Source: Sandaracinus amylolyticus (GTDB lineage Bacteria; Myxococcota_A; Polyangia; Polyangiales; Sandaracinaceae). From it: a stretch of DNA of 64,000 nucleotides. Each line of letters begins with the position of its first letter. Position 1 is the first letter of the stretch. Below, one piece after another: positions 14,856 through 24,410 of this stretch. Location of the stretch: positions 8,618,001 to 8,682,000 of the forward strand of contig NZ_CP011125.1 in the NCBI RefSeq assembly GCF_000737325.1, written 5' to 3'. The notes beneath the pieces were generated by a model. The model made no database searches and was not told the DNA's origin. It was given only the letters and a program-made list of their open reading frames with translations. A program made the position numbers and the translations under genes.

Positions 14856-16250
14856 TCACTTGCCCGCGAGGGTCATCGCGCTGACGCGGAACGTCGGGCT
14901 CGCGATCGACGTGCGCAGATCGAGGTCGCTGCCGACCATGTCGATGCGCTGCAGCATCTGATCGAGGTTGAGCGAGATCGTCACCTCGCTCACCGGGAAC
15001 GTCTTCTCGCCGTTCTCGATCCAGAAGCCCGCCGCGCCGCGCGAGAAGTCGCCGGTCACCGCGTTGAAGCCGAAGCCCATCATCTCGGTGACGTAGAGGC
15101 CCTTCTTCGTCGCGCGCACGATGTCCTCGGGGGTCGTCGCGCCGGGCTGGAGAACGAAGTTCGTCGTCGTCGGCGACACCCCACCCGAGCCGCCGCGCGC
15201 CGCGCTCGCCGTGCTCTCGAGGCCGAGCTTCCGCGCGCTGTACGTGTCGAGGAGGTACGTCTTCAGCTCGCCCTTCTCGACGACGACGTTGCGCCGCGAG
15301 AGCAGGCCCTCACCGTCGTACGCGCGCGATCCCGGCGCCTGCGCGATCAGCGGATCGTCGATGATCGAGACGAGATCGCTCGCGACCTTCGTGCCCACGC
15401 GATCGACGAGGTAGCTCGACTTCCGCCAGATCGCGCCGCCGCCGATGCAGCCCGCGATGAGGCCGAGGATCGAGCGCGCGACGTCGGGATCGAAGACGAC
15501 CGCGCACTCCTGGGTCTCGACCTTGCGCGCGCCGAGCTTCGCGAGGGTGCGTCGCGCGGCCTCGCGACCGACGAGATCGTCCGCGAGGAGGCCCGCGTAG
15601 TGGCGCTTCGCGGTCCAGTAGTACCCGCTGCGCTTCTTGCCGCCCTGCCCTTCGGTCGTGTCGTCGGCGACCGGATGCACCGAGAGCGACGCGTACGTGC
15701 CGCGCGAGACGCCGCGGAACCCGCCGCTCGTCACCAGCGCGCGCGCCCCGCTCGCGCGGCTGAAGCTCGCGCCCTCGGAGTTCGTGATGCGCGCGTCGTA
15801 CTCGAGCGCCGCCGACTCCGCGCGCCGCGCGTGCCCGATCGCCGACGCACCGTCGATCGAGTCGACACGGTCGTCGTGCAGATCGAGCTCCGCGTGCTGC
15901 TCCCGTCGCGAGAGCAGCGTCGTGTCCGGCGGGCCCGCCGAGGGATCCGGCTGCGACAAGCGCGCGAGCTCGATCGCGTCCTCGACGAAGCGACGGATGC
16001 CGCGCTCGCTGAGGTCGCTGGTCGTCGACACCGCGACTTGCTGCCCGATCATCACGCGCAGGCCGACCGAGCGTGACCCTGCCTCTTCCACCAGCTCGGG
16101 CTCGCGCATCCGCACCTTCGCGGACAGATGCGAGCCCTCGCCGATCACTGCTTCCGCGACATCGGCGCCCGACTTCTTCGCCATGTCCACGATGCGCTCG
16201 CCGAGCGCGATCAGACGCGACTGCGTCGCGTCCCAATTCTCACGCGTCAT
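14856..16250 (-). CDS. pmbA: TldE/PmbA subunit of the TldD-TldE metalloprotease
   Basis: The 464-residue product is the non-zinc subunit of the TldD/E heterodimer, which trims modified peptides such as microcin B17 and acts on CcdA. Family landmarks are the N-terminal KSGADVAEAVIGEG region, TNSEGASFSR (about 156), the C-terminal MGFGFNAVTGDFSRGAAGFWIENGE and the final EVTISLNLDQML segment. It starts 6 bp after the tldD stop. TldD supplies the catalytic zinc; this subunit forms the rest of the substrate tunnel. Confidence 0.92.
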   Translation of the reverse strand: MTRENWDATQSRLIALGERIVDMAKKSGADVAEAVIGEGSHLSAKVRMREPELVEEAGSRSVGLRVMIGQQVAVSTTSDLSERGIRRFVEDAIELARLSQPDPSAGPPDTTLLSRREQHAELDLHDDRVDSIDGASAIGHARRAESAALEYDARITNSEGASFSRASGARALVTSGGFRGVSRGTYASLSVHPVADDTTEGQGGKKRSGYYWTAKRHYAGLLADDLVGREAARRTLAKLGARKVETQECAVVFDPDVARSILGLIAGCIGGGAIWRKSSYLVDRVGTKVASDLVSIIDDPLIAQAPGSRAYDGEGLLSRRNVVVEKGELKTYLLDTYSARKLGLESTASAARGGSGGVSPTTTNFVLQPGATTPEDIVRATKKGLYVTEMMGFGFNAVTGDFSRGAAGFWIENGEKTFPVSEVTISLNLDQMLQRIDMVGSDLDLRTSIASPTFRVSAMTLAGK

Positions 16251-16256
16251 TCGTCC

Positions 16257-17693
16257 TCACCCGACCTGCGTGCCGCCGACCGTCATCCCGCTGATCTTCA
16301 CCGTCGGGCACGCCACGCCGACGGGCACGGACTGCCCTTCCTTGCCGCACGTCCAGATCCCGTCCGAGAGCTCCATGTCGCTCCCGAGCATGACGACCTT
16401 GCGCATGACGTCCGGACCGTTGCCGATCAGGTTCACGCCCTTGAGCGGCGCCGTGATCTTCCCGTCTTCGATGAGGTAGCCCTCGGTCAGCGAGAAGACG
16501 AAGTCGCCGTTCGAGATGTCGACCTGACCGCCGCCGAACTTCCGCGCGAAGACGCCCTTCTTGACGCTCTTCACGATCTCCTCGGGGTCGTCCTGACCCG
16601 CGAGCAGCATCGTGTTCGTCATGCGCGGCATCGGGTGCGACTTGAACGACTCGCGCCGTCCGTTGCCCGTCGGGGCCCCGCCGAAGAACTCGGTGGACTG
16701 ACGGTCCTGCATGTAGCCGCGCAGGATGCCCTTCTCGATCAGCATCGTGCTCCGAGGAACGTTTCCCTCGTCGTCGACATTCACCGATCCGCGCGAGCTC
16801 GCGAGCGTCGCGTCGTCGACCACGGTGCACAGGTCGCTCGCGACGCGCTGTCCGATCTGGTCGGTGTAGTTGCTCGTCTTCTTGCGGTTGAAGTCCGCCT
16901 CGAGGCCGTGCCCCACCGCTTCGTGCAGGAGGATGCCGCTGTCGCCGGGCGCGAGGACGACCTCCATCTCGCCCGCCGGCGCCTCGCGTGCGTCGAGCAT
17001 CGTGAGCGCCTGACGCACTGCTTCCTTCGCGTGCCACTCGGGCGAGCGCTGCTCGAAGTACTCGAGGCCCATGCGGCCGCCGCCGCCCGAGCTGCCCGCC
17101 TGGCGCTTGCCGTTCTGCTCCGCGATCACGCGGATGCCGAAGCGGATCAGCGGCTGGACGTCGTGCACCATCGTGCCGTCGCTCGTCGCGACGAGGATCT
17201 CGCGGAGGCTCTCGCTGAGCGACGCCTCGACGCGCGACACCCGCGGATCCGCCGCGCGCGCGGCCTCGTCGGCGCGGCGCAGCAGCTCGCGCTTCGTCTC
17301 CCCCGCGACGTCGAGCGAGTAGAGCTCGACGTGGTAGCGCTTCGGCGTGTCGAGCGGCGCGAGGCCCACCGGCTCCTTGCCGCCCGCATCCGCGATCTGC
17401 GCCGCGGTCTTCGCGGCGCGCTCCATCGCGTCGACCTCGAAGTCCTCGCAGTACGCGTAGCCCGTCGCGTCACCCTTCCGCACGCGCACGCCGAGGCCCA
17501 TCGACACACCGCGGCCCGCGCTCTTGAGGATGCCCTCCTCGTAGCCGTAGCTGCCGCTCACCTCGTACTCGAAGAAGAGATCCGCGTAGTCGCCGCCCTT
17601 CGAGAGGGCGACCGCGAGGAGCTTCTCGGCGAGGCGCGGGTCGATCGGGGAGGTGCCCTGAGGGCCGAACGGGGCCTGATAGCGCTGGCTCAT
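16257..17693 (-). CDS. tldD: TldD zinc metalloprotease subunit
   Basis: The 478-residue product is the catalytic subunit of TldD/TldE. The zinc motif HEAVGHGLEAD starts at residue 257, giving HExxxH with H257, E258 and H262; the C-terminal SDGIWTCGKEGQSVPVGVACP segment, which carries the distal zinc-ligand Cys, is also present. The start at 17693 (MSQRYQAPFG) gives a normal length; the frame stays open a further 14 codons, but I see no better site. First gene of the tldD-pmbA-GIDE operon. Confidence 0.93.
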   Translation of the reverse strand: MSQRYQAPFGPQGTSPIDPRLAEKLLAVALSKGGDYADLFFEYEVSGSYGYEEGILKSAGRGVSMGLGVRVRKGDATGYAYCEDFEVDAMERAAKTAAQIADAGGKEPVGLAPLDTPKRYHVELYSLDVAGETKRELLRRADEAARAADPRVSRVEASLSESLREILVATSDGTMVHDVQPLIRFGIRVIAEQNGKRQAGSSGGGGRMGLEYFEQRSPEWHAKEAVRQALTMLDAREAPAGEMEVVLAPGDSGILLHEAVGHGLEADFNRKKTSNYTDQIGQRVASDLCTVVDDATLASSRGSVNVDDEGNVPRSTMLIEKGILRGYMQDRQSTEFFGGAPTGNGRRESFKSHPMPRMTNTMLLAGQDDPEEIVKSVKKGVFARKFGGGQVDISNGDFVFSLTEGYLIEDGKITAPLKGVNLIGNGPDVMRKVVMLGSDMELSDGIWTCGKEGQSVPVGVACPTVKISGMTVGGTQVG

Positions 17694-17749
17694 GTGCGGT
17701 CGAGTGACTCTAAGGCGCGAGGTGTCGCGATCCAAGCGTGCTCGTCCCC

Positions 17750-17781
17750 GATCGATCCGTCGGGGCGACCTCCCCGGGCGC
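17750..17781. repeat. Short direct repeat, copy A
   Basis: The sequence beginning gatcgatc and reading through gcgacctcc to ccgggcgc recurs, with about five changes, at 18692-18723, on the other side of the GST gene. Here it lies in the GST upstream region. A further inverted pair (17848-17856 with 17896-17904) lies closer to the GST start. Confidence 0.5.
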
Positions 17782-17940
17782 TCGCATCGCCGTCGCCGGA
17801 GCGTTCAGCTGACACTCGCGAGTCAGGTTCGAGCGCGGTGCGCATCGCGTGCATCGGGCCGCTGTGCTCCGCTCCGGTTCCGCGTCGGACCGCCGCGATG
17901 CACGTCGCGACGCCTGCCGCGCCGTCGGAAGGAGAACGCC

Positions 17941-18564
17941 ATGTCGATCACGCTCTATCACCATCCCTACTCGCGCGCGGCGAACGTCGTCTGGATGCTC
18001 GAGGAGCTCGAGACACCGTACGAGCTCCGATTCGTCGACATCATGCAGGGCGAGCAGAAGACGGATGCGATCCGCTCGATGAACCCGATGGGCAAGCTGC
18101 CGATCCTGAAGGACGGCGACCTGATCGTGACCGAGGTGGCTGCGATCGGGCTCTACCTCGCGGATCGCTACGCGAGCGGACGGCTCGCGCCGAAGATCGA
18201 CGATCCTGCGCGCGGCACGTACCTGCGCTGGTCGTTCTTCGCGCCTTCGGTCGTGGAGCCCGGCTCGACTGCGAAGTTGTACGGCTGGAATGCCAAGCCC
18301 GCCCAGGTCGGATGGGGCGCCTACGACGAGATGCTCGCCGCGATCGAGTCGGCGATCTCGGGCCGCGAGTGGCTGCTCGGATCGCAGTTCTCGATGGCCG
18401 ACTGCATCTTCGGCGGAACCCTTCGCTACATGCTCGACTTCGAGATGATGGCGCCGACACCGAGCCTCTCCGCGTACGCCGATCGCCTGCGTGCACGCCC
18501 CGCGGCCAAGCGCGCCGACGAGCGCAATCGGGCGATCGCGAAGGAGCGCGGGCTCGGCACCTGA
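17941..18564 (+). CDS. Glutathione S-transferase family protein
   Basis: The 207-residue product has the two-domain GST architecture. The N-terminal thioredoxin-like fold carries the catalytic-loop motif with Ser11 (HHPYSRAANV), the cis-Pro strand NPMGKLPILKDGD (about 48-60) and the EVAAIGLYLADRY helix. The C-terminal all-helical domain contains FSMADCIFGG (the N-capping S/T-x-x-D box). A good ribosome site (AAGGAG) precedes the ATG. The 247 bp upstream is non-coding and contains a repeat and a dyad. The family conjugates glutathione to electrophiles; the actual substrate is unknown. Confidence 0.9.
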   Translation: MSITLYHHPYSRAANVVWMLEELETPYELRFVDIMQGEQKTDAIRSMNPMGKLPILKDGDLIVTEVAAIGLYLADRYASGRLAPKIDDPARGTYLRWSFFAPSVVEPGSTAKLYGWNAKPAQVGWGAYDEMLAAIESAISGREWLLGSQFSMADCIFGGTLRYMLDFEMMAPTPSLSAYADRLRARPAAKRADERNRAIAKERGLGT

Positions 18565-18691
18565 GGTCCCGCCCTCGAGGACCGGGAGTGTGTCGAAACA
18601 TCGACTCGCCGGCGCAGGGCCTCCCGTCCGCGTGCGCCGCACGCTCGCGTACGGACCCTCCGCCAGCGAGCACTCCAGCTGGACCGACTCC

Positions 18692-18723
18692 GATCGATCA
18701 GTCGGGCCGACCTCCGCGGGCGC
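18692..18723. repeat. Short direct repeat, copy B
   Basis: This is the second copy of the element at 17750-17781. It overlaps the last codons and stop of the amidohydrolase gene, so one of the two copies became coding sequence or arose from it. Confidence 0.5.
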
Positions 18724-20155
18724 GATCGAGCGCGAGCAGCTCGCGTCGCGTGCGCGGGCCGTACGTCGTGAAGCTCGGTGCGGTGCGCGCGCGATGCTCC
18801 TCGCGCGCACGCGCGAGCTCGTCGCCCGCGTGCGCCGCGTGCATCTCGCTGGGATCGACGCCGTACACCCGCGCCGCGTTGAGCCCGAAGATCTTCGCCT
18901 TGATCGCGGGCGTCAGCGCCGGATAGCCGAAGCGCTCCTGGAGCTCGGGCGTGATCTCGAACGTGCGGAACGCCTGGATCTGATCCTGCGGCGAGCCGTA
19001 CCAGATCGAGTCGGTGCCCCAGAGGATCCGATCCTCGCCGAGGTGCACGAGCAGCTTGCCGATCAGGTGCGCCGCCTCGTCGGGGCGGCTCATCACCTCG
19101 CGCCACGCGCTCCCGAGCTCGGCGTAGACGTTGCCGTCGCGCCCGATGTCGTGATCGCGCAGCGTGTTGATCAGCGCGTCGACGCCGCGCTCCGCGCGCG
19201 GATCGTGCGGGCCCTCGGTGACCGCGTCGTCGTACGCCGAGTGGTAGACGAGGAACGTCGCGTCGGGGAAGGCACGCGCCACCGGGCCCACGTCGCGCGG
19301 CTTCGCGTACTCGGGATCGAGCCCGCCCAGCGGCAGCCCTTTGTGCACCGCGAAGAGCGGCACCCCGAGCTCGATCCCGCGACGGATCACCCGCATGCCG
19401 TCGTCGCCGTCGAGCCACCAGCCGTCGCCCTCGGGGCCCCACACCGGATAGAGCTTCCACGCGCTCACCCGCCATCGCTCCGCGAGCGACTGCATGCGCT
19501 CGTGGGTGCGCGCGGGCTCGTGCGCCTCGGGCAGCACGATGCCGTGGATGCGCAGCCGACTGCCGAGCCGATCGAGGCGCTCGCGCGTCTCGGCGAGCCC
19601 CTCGATCGTGTTCGCGTTGATCTCCTCGTCGCCCCACAGCGCGCTCAGCACCGCGAGGTCGGTGTCGCTGTCCATGAAGACCTCGCGCACGTAGCGATCG
19701 CGCGAGTAGCACTGCACCCAGCTCGGCTCGTCGCACCACGCACGCGCCGTGCGGCGCAGGAAGCCTCCGATGTTCGGGCGCGCCGACGCGTACCACGCGC
19801 GGTCCACGTCGACGTGATGCGTCTGCACGTCGAACACGAATTCGTCGCCCTGCATCGTCGCGTCGGCGAGCGCGAGCTCCTCGGTCGCCTGCGACGAGAC
19901 CGCGTAGCGCCCGCCGCCGCATCCGCTCGCCTGGTTCAGCGCGACGAGCACCGCGGCCGCGCCGCAGCTCGACTCGAGGAACGCCCGTCGAGAGATGCCG
20001 AGCCGTCGCGCGCTCCGTGCCGCGATCTCGTGCGCGACCCGCTGCGCGCGTGCGATCACCGGCGAGCACGGTCGTGGCGTGTACTCGCCGTTCGAGCACG
20101 GATCGAGCTTGATCGGCAGGCGCAGCGGCAGCTCGGGGTCGGACTTGCGCGCCAT
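18698..20155 (-). CDS. Amidohydrolase-family metal-dependent hydrolase with internal Tat-like signal
   Basis: The 485-residue product has the amidohydrolase-2 (TIM-barrel, ACMSD-like) pattern: FDVQTHHVDVDRAW after residue 100, then WKLYPVWGPEGDGWWLDGDDG, HKGLPLGG, FLVYHSAYDD and the C-terminal LWGTDSIWYGSPQDQI, which supplies the conserved Asp. Before the enzyme domain is an SRRAFLESS twin-arginine motif at about 55, followed by a hydrophobic stretch ending ASGCGGG, which suggests Tat export and possible lipidation. The motif lies unusually far from the chosen start, so the real start could be downstream. Substrate unknown. Divergent from the aldehyde dehydrogenase. Confidence 0.75.
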   Translation of the reverse strand: MARKSDPELPLRLPIKLDPCSNGEYTPRPCSPVIARAQRVAHEIAARSARRLGISRRAFLESSCGAAAVLVALNQASGCGGGRYAVSSQATEELALADATMQGDEFVFDVQTHHVDVDRAWYASARPNIGGFLRRTARAWCDEPSWVQCYSRDRYVREVFMDSDTDLAVLSALWGDEEINANTIEGLAETRERLDRLGSRLRIHGIVLPEAHEPARTHERMQSLAERWRVSAWKLYPVWGPEGDGWWLDGDDGMRVIRRGIELGVPLFAVHKGLPLGGLDPEYAKPRDVGPVARAFPDATFLVYHSAYDDAVTEGPHDPRAERGVDALINTLRDHDIGRDGNVYAELGSAWREVMSRPDEAAHLIGKLLVHLGEDRILWGTDSIWYGSPQDQIQAFRTFEITPELQERFGYPALTPAIKAKIFGLNAARVYGVDPSEMHAAHAGDELARAREEHRARTAPSFTTYGPRTRRELLALDRARGGRPD

Positions 20156-20318
20156 CGCGGCGACGTGAGCACGCCTTCCGCGACGACAACGCGCGACGAC
20201 AACGCGCGACCACGACGCGCGCCCCATGCGCGGGGATTGGCTACGCACCACCAGCGAGGGCATCATGGCGCTTCCAGCTGAACCGAGATTCACCCTCGCC
20301 TTCGGGAGAAGTCGCGCC

Positions 20319-21920
20319 ATGGAGCAGACGCGCACCAACGGACACGCGAACGGCAGTCACGTCAACGGGCACGGGCAGTCGGTGGGCGCCTACGAGGGCG
20401 GGATCATCGAGAAGCGCAGCCCGGTCACCGGCGAGCGGCTCGGCGAGTTCCCCATCACGTCGCGCGAGGGCGTGATCTCCGCGGTCGCACGCGCGCGCGC
20501 CGCGTTCGCGAGCTGGCGCGAGACGAGCGTCGAGGCGCGCCTCGTCATCCTCGATCGCATCAAGGAGGTCGTGCGCACGCACGGCGAGGAGTACGCGCGC
20601 CGCATCTCCGAGGACACCGGCAAGCCGCTCGTCGACTCGCTGCTCACCGAGCTGATGAGCGTGCCGCTCTACATCGACTACTACCGGAAGCACGCGCCGA
20701 AGATCCTCGCGCGCAAGAAGGTCGCGACGCCGATCCTCTTCCCCGGCAAGACCAGCTACGTCGAGCACTTCCCGGTCGGCGTGGTCGGGATCATCTCGCC
20801 GTGGAACTTCCCCTTCCAGCTCTCGATGGTGCCCGTCGTGTCCGCGCTGATCGCGGGCAACACGGTGGTGCTCAAGCCGAGCGAGGTCACGCCGATCACC
20901 GGCGAGATCATCGCGGAGATCTTCCGCCGCATCGGCATCCCGAGCGGCGTGGTCGAGGTCGTCCAGGGCGACGGCACGACCGGCGCGGCGCTGGTCGAGG
21001 CGGAGGTCGACAAGATCTTCTTCACCGGCTCGGTCGCGACCGGGCGCAAGGTGATGCAGGCCGCGTCGAAGAAGCCGATCCCGGTCGAGCTCGAGCTCGG
21101 CGGCAAGGACGCGATGATCATCTGCGCCGACGCGAACCTCGAGCGCGCGGCGAAGGCAGCGGTCTGGGGCGGCTTGGTCAACTGCGGCCAGATGTGCGTC
21201 TCGATCGAGCGCATCCTGGTCGAGGCGCCGGTGCACGATCGCTTCGTCGAGCTGCTGCGCCGCGAGGTCGCGAAGGTGAAGGTCGGTGGGCCCGACGAGC
21301 ACGCCGACATGGGCCCGATGACGTTCCCGAAGCAGATCGAGACCGTCGAGCGCCACGTGAAGGACGCGATCAGCAAGGGCGCGAAGGTGCTCTTCGGTGG
21401 CGAGCGCCTGCCGCGCCCCGGGCAGTTCTACGCGCCGACGGTGCTCACCGACGTGCGCCCGGAGATGGAGATCTACTCCGACGAGACGTTCGGCCCGGTG
21501 CTGCCGGTGGTGAAGGTGCGCGACGTCGACGAGGCGGTGCGCATGGCGAACGAGCACCAGTACGGGCTGGTCGGCAGCGTGTGGACGAAGAACGTCGAGA
21601 AGGGCCTCGCCATCGCGTCGCGCATGGAGTGCGGGCAGGTGACGGTCAACGACGTGATCGTGTCGGTGGGCAACCCCGCGCTGCCGTTCGGCGGCGTGAA
21701 GTCGAGCGGCTTCGGGCGCTACCACGGGCCCGAGGGGCTGCTCACGTTCACGCACCAGAAGGCGATCATGGTCGACCGCGGGTGGGCGAAGTCGGAGCCG
21801 TTCTGGTTCCCCTACGGCCGCAAGTACCCCGCGATGCGCGAGGTCTTCCACGGGCTGCTCAGTGGGAACATGGCGCGCGCGCTGGTCGGGATGGTGAAGC
21901 TGAAGAAGCTCGGAGACTGA
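20319..21920 (+). CDS. Aldehyde dehydrogenase (NAD(P)+)
   Basis: The 533-residue product oxidises an aldehyde to the acid through the usual thiohemiacetal. The catalytic Asn163 (SPWNFPF), Glu259 (ELELGGKD) and nucleophile Cys293 (NCGQMCVS) are all in place; the cofactor motif FFTGSVATG is at 235-243. It is longer than the soluble ~480-residue enzymes, with a Gly/Asn/His-rich N-terminal tail and a basic, amphipathic C-terminal extension (about 500-533) like those of membrane-associated, long-chain aldehyde dehydrogenases. The start at 20319 has GGGAGA upstream; an alternative ATG at 20265 is possible. Divergent from the amidohydrolase. Confidence 0.92.
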   Translation: MEQTRTNGHANGSHVNGHGQSVGAYEGGIIEKRSPVTGERLGEFPITSREGVISAVARARAAFASWRETSVEARLVILDRIKEVVRTHGEEYARRISEDTGKPLVDSLLTELMSVPLYIDYYRKHAPKILARKKVATPILFPGKTSYVEHFPVGVVGIISPWNFPFQLSMVPVVSALIAGNTVVLKPSEVTPITGEIIAEIFRRIGIPSGVVEVVQGDGTTGAALVEAEVDKIFFTGSVATGRKVMQAASKKPIPVELELGGKDAMIICADANLERAAKAAVWGGLVNCGQMCVSIERILVEAPVHDRFVELLRREVAKVKVGGPDEHADMGPMTFPKQIETVERHVKDAISKGAKVLFGGERLPRPGQFYAPTVLTDVRPEMEIYSDETFGPVLPVVKVRDVDEAVRMANEHQYGLVGSVWTKNVEKGLAIASRMECGQVTVNDVIVSVGNPALPFGGVKSSGFGRYHGPEGLLTFTHQKAIMVDRGWAKSEPFWFPYGRKYPAMREVFHGLLSGNMARALVGMVKLKKLGD

Positions 21921-22424
21921 TCGCTCCGGATCTCGAGACGAGGAGGTCTCGGCGGGGGGCGGGTGGCGCTTCGGCCTGCATGGTCTCGCGCGCCTCGGTG
22001 GTGGTTGGATGGAGCGGCGGCTCGGTCCCGCGCGTCGCGCGGGATCGAGCGCGCCGCGGACGGCAGCGCGCTCCGCGCGGCTGGGGGCCGATTGGGAGGT
22101 GGCGAGGGGGGTGCTCGTGATCTCGAGGTGGCGCTCCGTCGCCGTTCTCGTCCTCGTGCGACGAGCGCGTGCTCGTGCACGGACGAGCGAGCGCTGGTCC
22201 GTCGATGGGATCGAAGAGGTCGTTCGATGGGCGCCGACCCTGCGATCGACCACCGCGAGCTCCCGTCCGCACCACCGCGGTGGTGGTCGTCGCACCACCG
22301 CGAGCCCATCACGCCACCACCGCGGCGGTGGTCACTGCACCACCGGCCGCCCATCGATCCACCACCGCCGCGGGATCGCGTGAATTGTCCGCGAAAACGC
22401 GTGCTCTCGCTGCGTGTTCGACGG
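21921..22424. other. Convergent intergenic region with CCACCGC palindromes
   Basis: This 504-bp gap separates the 3' ends of the aldehyde dehydrogenase and the M50 protease; I see no gene. It contains a perfect 16-bp palindrome, caccaccgcggtggtg (22270-22285), a second one (accaccgc/gcggtggt, 22316-22332) and scattered single CACCACCG copies to 22375. These could fold as terminators for both converging genes, but no T-runs follow. Confidence 0.5.
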
Positions 22425-23846
22425 TCAGCGGGGCGAAGATCGCGCGGAAGTGACCTCGCGCCAGCGCGGATCGGCGCGGAGCGGCGCGAGATCGTCGTCG
22501 GTCTCGAGCTTCGCGACGTCGTCGAAGCCCGCGTTCGTCGCGATGGCGAGCCAGTCGAGGCCTTGCGCGATGCGTCCGAGCCGCGCGCACGAGCACGCCG
22601 CGTTGTAGGCGTGGGTCGCGACGTGGAATCGGTTCCACGCGAGCTCGCTGACCGCGAGCGCGTGCTCGTAGTGCTCGGCGTAGAACAGCGCGGCGCTGAT
22701 CGTGAGGTGCGCGTTGGTCGAGAGGCGCGCGCCGCGGAGGCTGCGGAGCATCACGACCGCGCGCTCGGGCTGGCGCGCGTCGACGTGCGCGGCCGCGAGC
22801 ACGAGGCCCGGCAGATCACCCGGCGTGTCCTGCCACGCGCGCTCGAGCGCCTGCATGCCCTCGTCGTGTTTGCCCTCCGCGAGCAAGAGACGCGCGGCGA
22901 GGAGCGCGCTCGGACGGAAGCGCGCCGGCATGCGTCGCGCGACGCCGCTCGCCTCGCGCTCGCGGCCCGCCTCGAGGTGCGCCCACGCGATCGTCTCGAG
23001 CAGGCGCGCGCGCAAGGGCGCGCTCGCTTCGTCGTCGGGCGTGCGCTCGAGGATCGCGTCGCACGCGGCGATCGCGTCGTCCTCGCGGCCGCCGCGGATC
23101 GCGTCCCACGCGTCTTCGATCGCGCGCTCGACCGCGGGATCGATCGGGGCGCGCGCCGGGATCGAGCCATCGCCCTCGGGAGCCCCGAGCGCGCGCATCG
23201 AGTGCAGCCCCGCGAACAGCGCGATGAACGCGAGGCCGGGCACCGAGCACGTCATCGCGACGAGCGCCGCGATCACCGCGAGCGCGATCGACGCGTAGCG
23301 CGCGAGGCGGGGGCCCTGCGCGCCGAAGATCGAGGTGAGCGCGACCTCCATCACGTGGCCGCCGTCGAGCGGGAGGATCGGCAGCAGGTTCAGCGCGCCG
23401 TAGAAGAGGTTCACCAAGAGCGCCTGATCGACCGCGGTGTGCGCGAGCGAGCCGGGCTCGAACGCGCCCCATCGCGCGGCGATCGCGATCGGGAGCGCGA
23501 GCGCGAAGCCCGCCGTCGGGCCGGCGAGCGAGACCACCGCGCGCTTCCAGCCCGAGATGCGCGGCCCCTCGCCCCAGTGCGTGAGGCCGCCCATCGCCCA
23601 GAGCTCGATGCGCGGCGAGCGACCGAGCGCGCGCATCGCCCACGCGTGACCGAGCTCGTGCACGAGCACCGAGACGAGCACGATCGCGACCCACGTCGCG
23701 ACGAGCGGCCACTCCCCCGCCTGCAGGTATGGCGACGCGAGCAGCGCCGCGACCATCCAGAACGCCGGCCGCACGAGCACCGGGACGCCGAAGAGCGAGA
23801 ACCGCATCGCGAGCGCGATCCTAGCGAGGACCGTGTCGTCGTTCAC
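22425..23846 (-). CDS. M50-family intramembrane metalloprotease with helical-repeat C-terminus
   Basis: The 473-residue product has a site-2-protease core of the compact (SpoIVFB-like) type. The zinc motif HELGH is at 63-67 in a membrane helix and the third-ligand motif NLLPILPLDGGH at 153-164, with further hydrophobic segments to about 225. The cytoplasmic C-terminal half (about 240-473) consists of alpha-helical pairs resembling TPR repeats (DAWDAIRGGREDDAIAACDA, ALERAWQDTPGDLPGLV, YNAACSCARLGRIAQGLDWL). This fusion is common in myxobacteria. It would cleave membrane-bound substrates; the repeat domain may select partners. It starts with GTG. Confidence 0.85.
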   Translation of the reverse strand: MNDDTVLARIALAMRFSLFGVPVLVRPAFWMVAALLASPYLQAGEWPLVATWVAIVLVSVLVHELGHAWAMRALGRSPRIELWAMGGLTHWGEGPRISGWKRAVVSLAGPTAGFALALPIAIAARWGAFEPGSLAHTAVDQALLVNLFYGALNLLPILPLDGGHVMEVALTSIFGAQGPRLARYASIALAVIAALVAMTCSVPGLAFIALFAGLHSMRALGAPEGDGSIPARAPIDPAVERAIEDAWDAIRGGREDDAIAACDAILERTPDDEASAPLRARLLETIAWAHLEAGREREASGVARRMPARFRPSALLAARLLLAEGKHDEGMQALERAWQDTPGDLPGLVLAAAHVDARQPERAVVMLRSLRGARLSTNAHLTISAALFYAEHYEHALAVSELAWNRFHVATHAYNAACSCARLGRIAQGLDWLAIATNAGFDDVAKLETDDDLAPLRADPRWREVTSARSSPR

Positions 23847-23908
23847 GCGCCGCGTCGACGAACGTCGGGGGCCTACGACGCGCGCGGCGTTCCGGCGACA
23901 GCACGGCC

Positions 23909-24003
<95 letters not shown>

Positions 24004-24004
24004 T

Positions 24005-24410
24005 GTCGGCGGCCTACGGCGCGCGTTCCGACGTGAACGTGATCGTGGTCGTGAGCGTGGTCGTGGACGGCCGCTCGACGGCCGCACGATCGACCATGTC
24101 GACGACCACGACCACGTCAGCGACCGACGACGCGCCCCGCGTTCCGACGTGACCGTGGTCGTGGTCGTGGACGGCCGCTCGACGGCCGCACGATCGACCA
24201 CGTCGACGACCACGATCACGTCGGCGGCCTACGACGCGCGTTCCGACGTGAACGTGGTCGTGGTCGTGAGCGTGGTCGTGGACGGCCGCTCGACGGCCGC
24301 ACGATCGACCACGCCGACGACCACGACGGCGGCCGACGACGCGCGCTCCGTCGTGAACGTGGTCGCGGACCGCCACGATCACGTCGGCGGCCGACGACGC
24401 GCTCCTGTCC
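24005..24410. repeat. Tandem ~105-bp repeat units with internal dyads
   Basis: Units begin gtcggcggcc or gtcagcgacc at 24005, 24116, 24220, 24328 and 24383. Lengths are 111, 104 and 108 bp, then a 55-bp deleted unit and a short terminal piece. Each full unit contains GTGGTCGTGG, two copies of ACGGCCGC around CTCG, CGATCGACCA and CGACGACCACGA. The GTGGTCGTGG arm can pair with the CCACGACCAC arm, so the transcript or a single strand would fold into repeated stem-loops. Confidence 0.85.
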
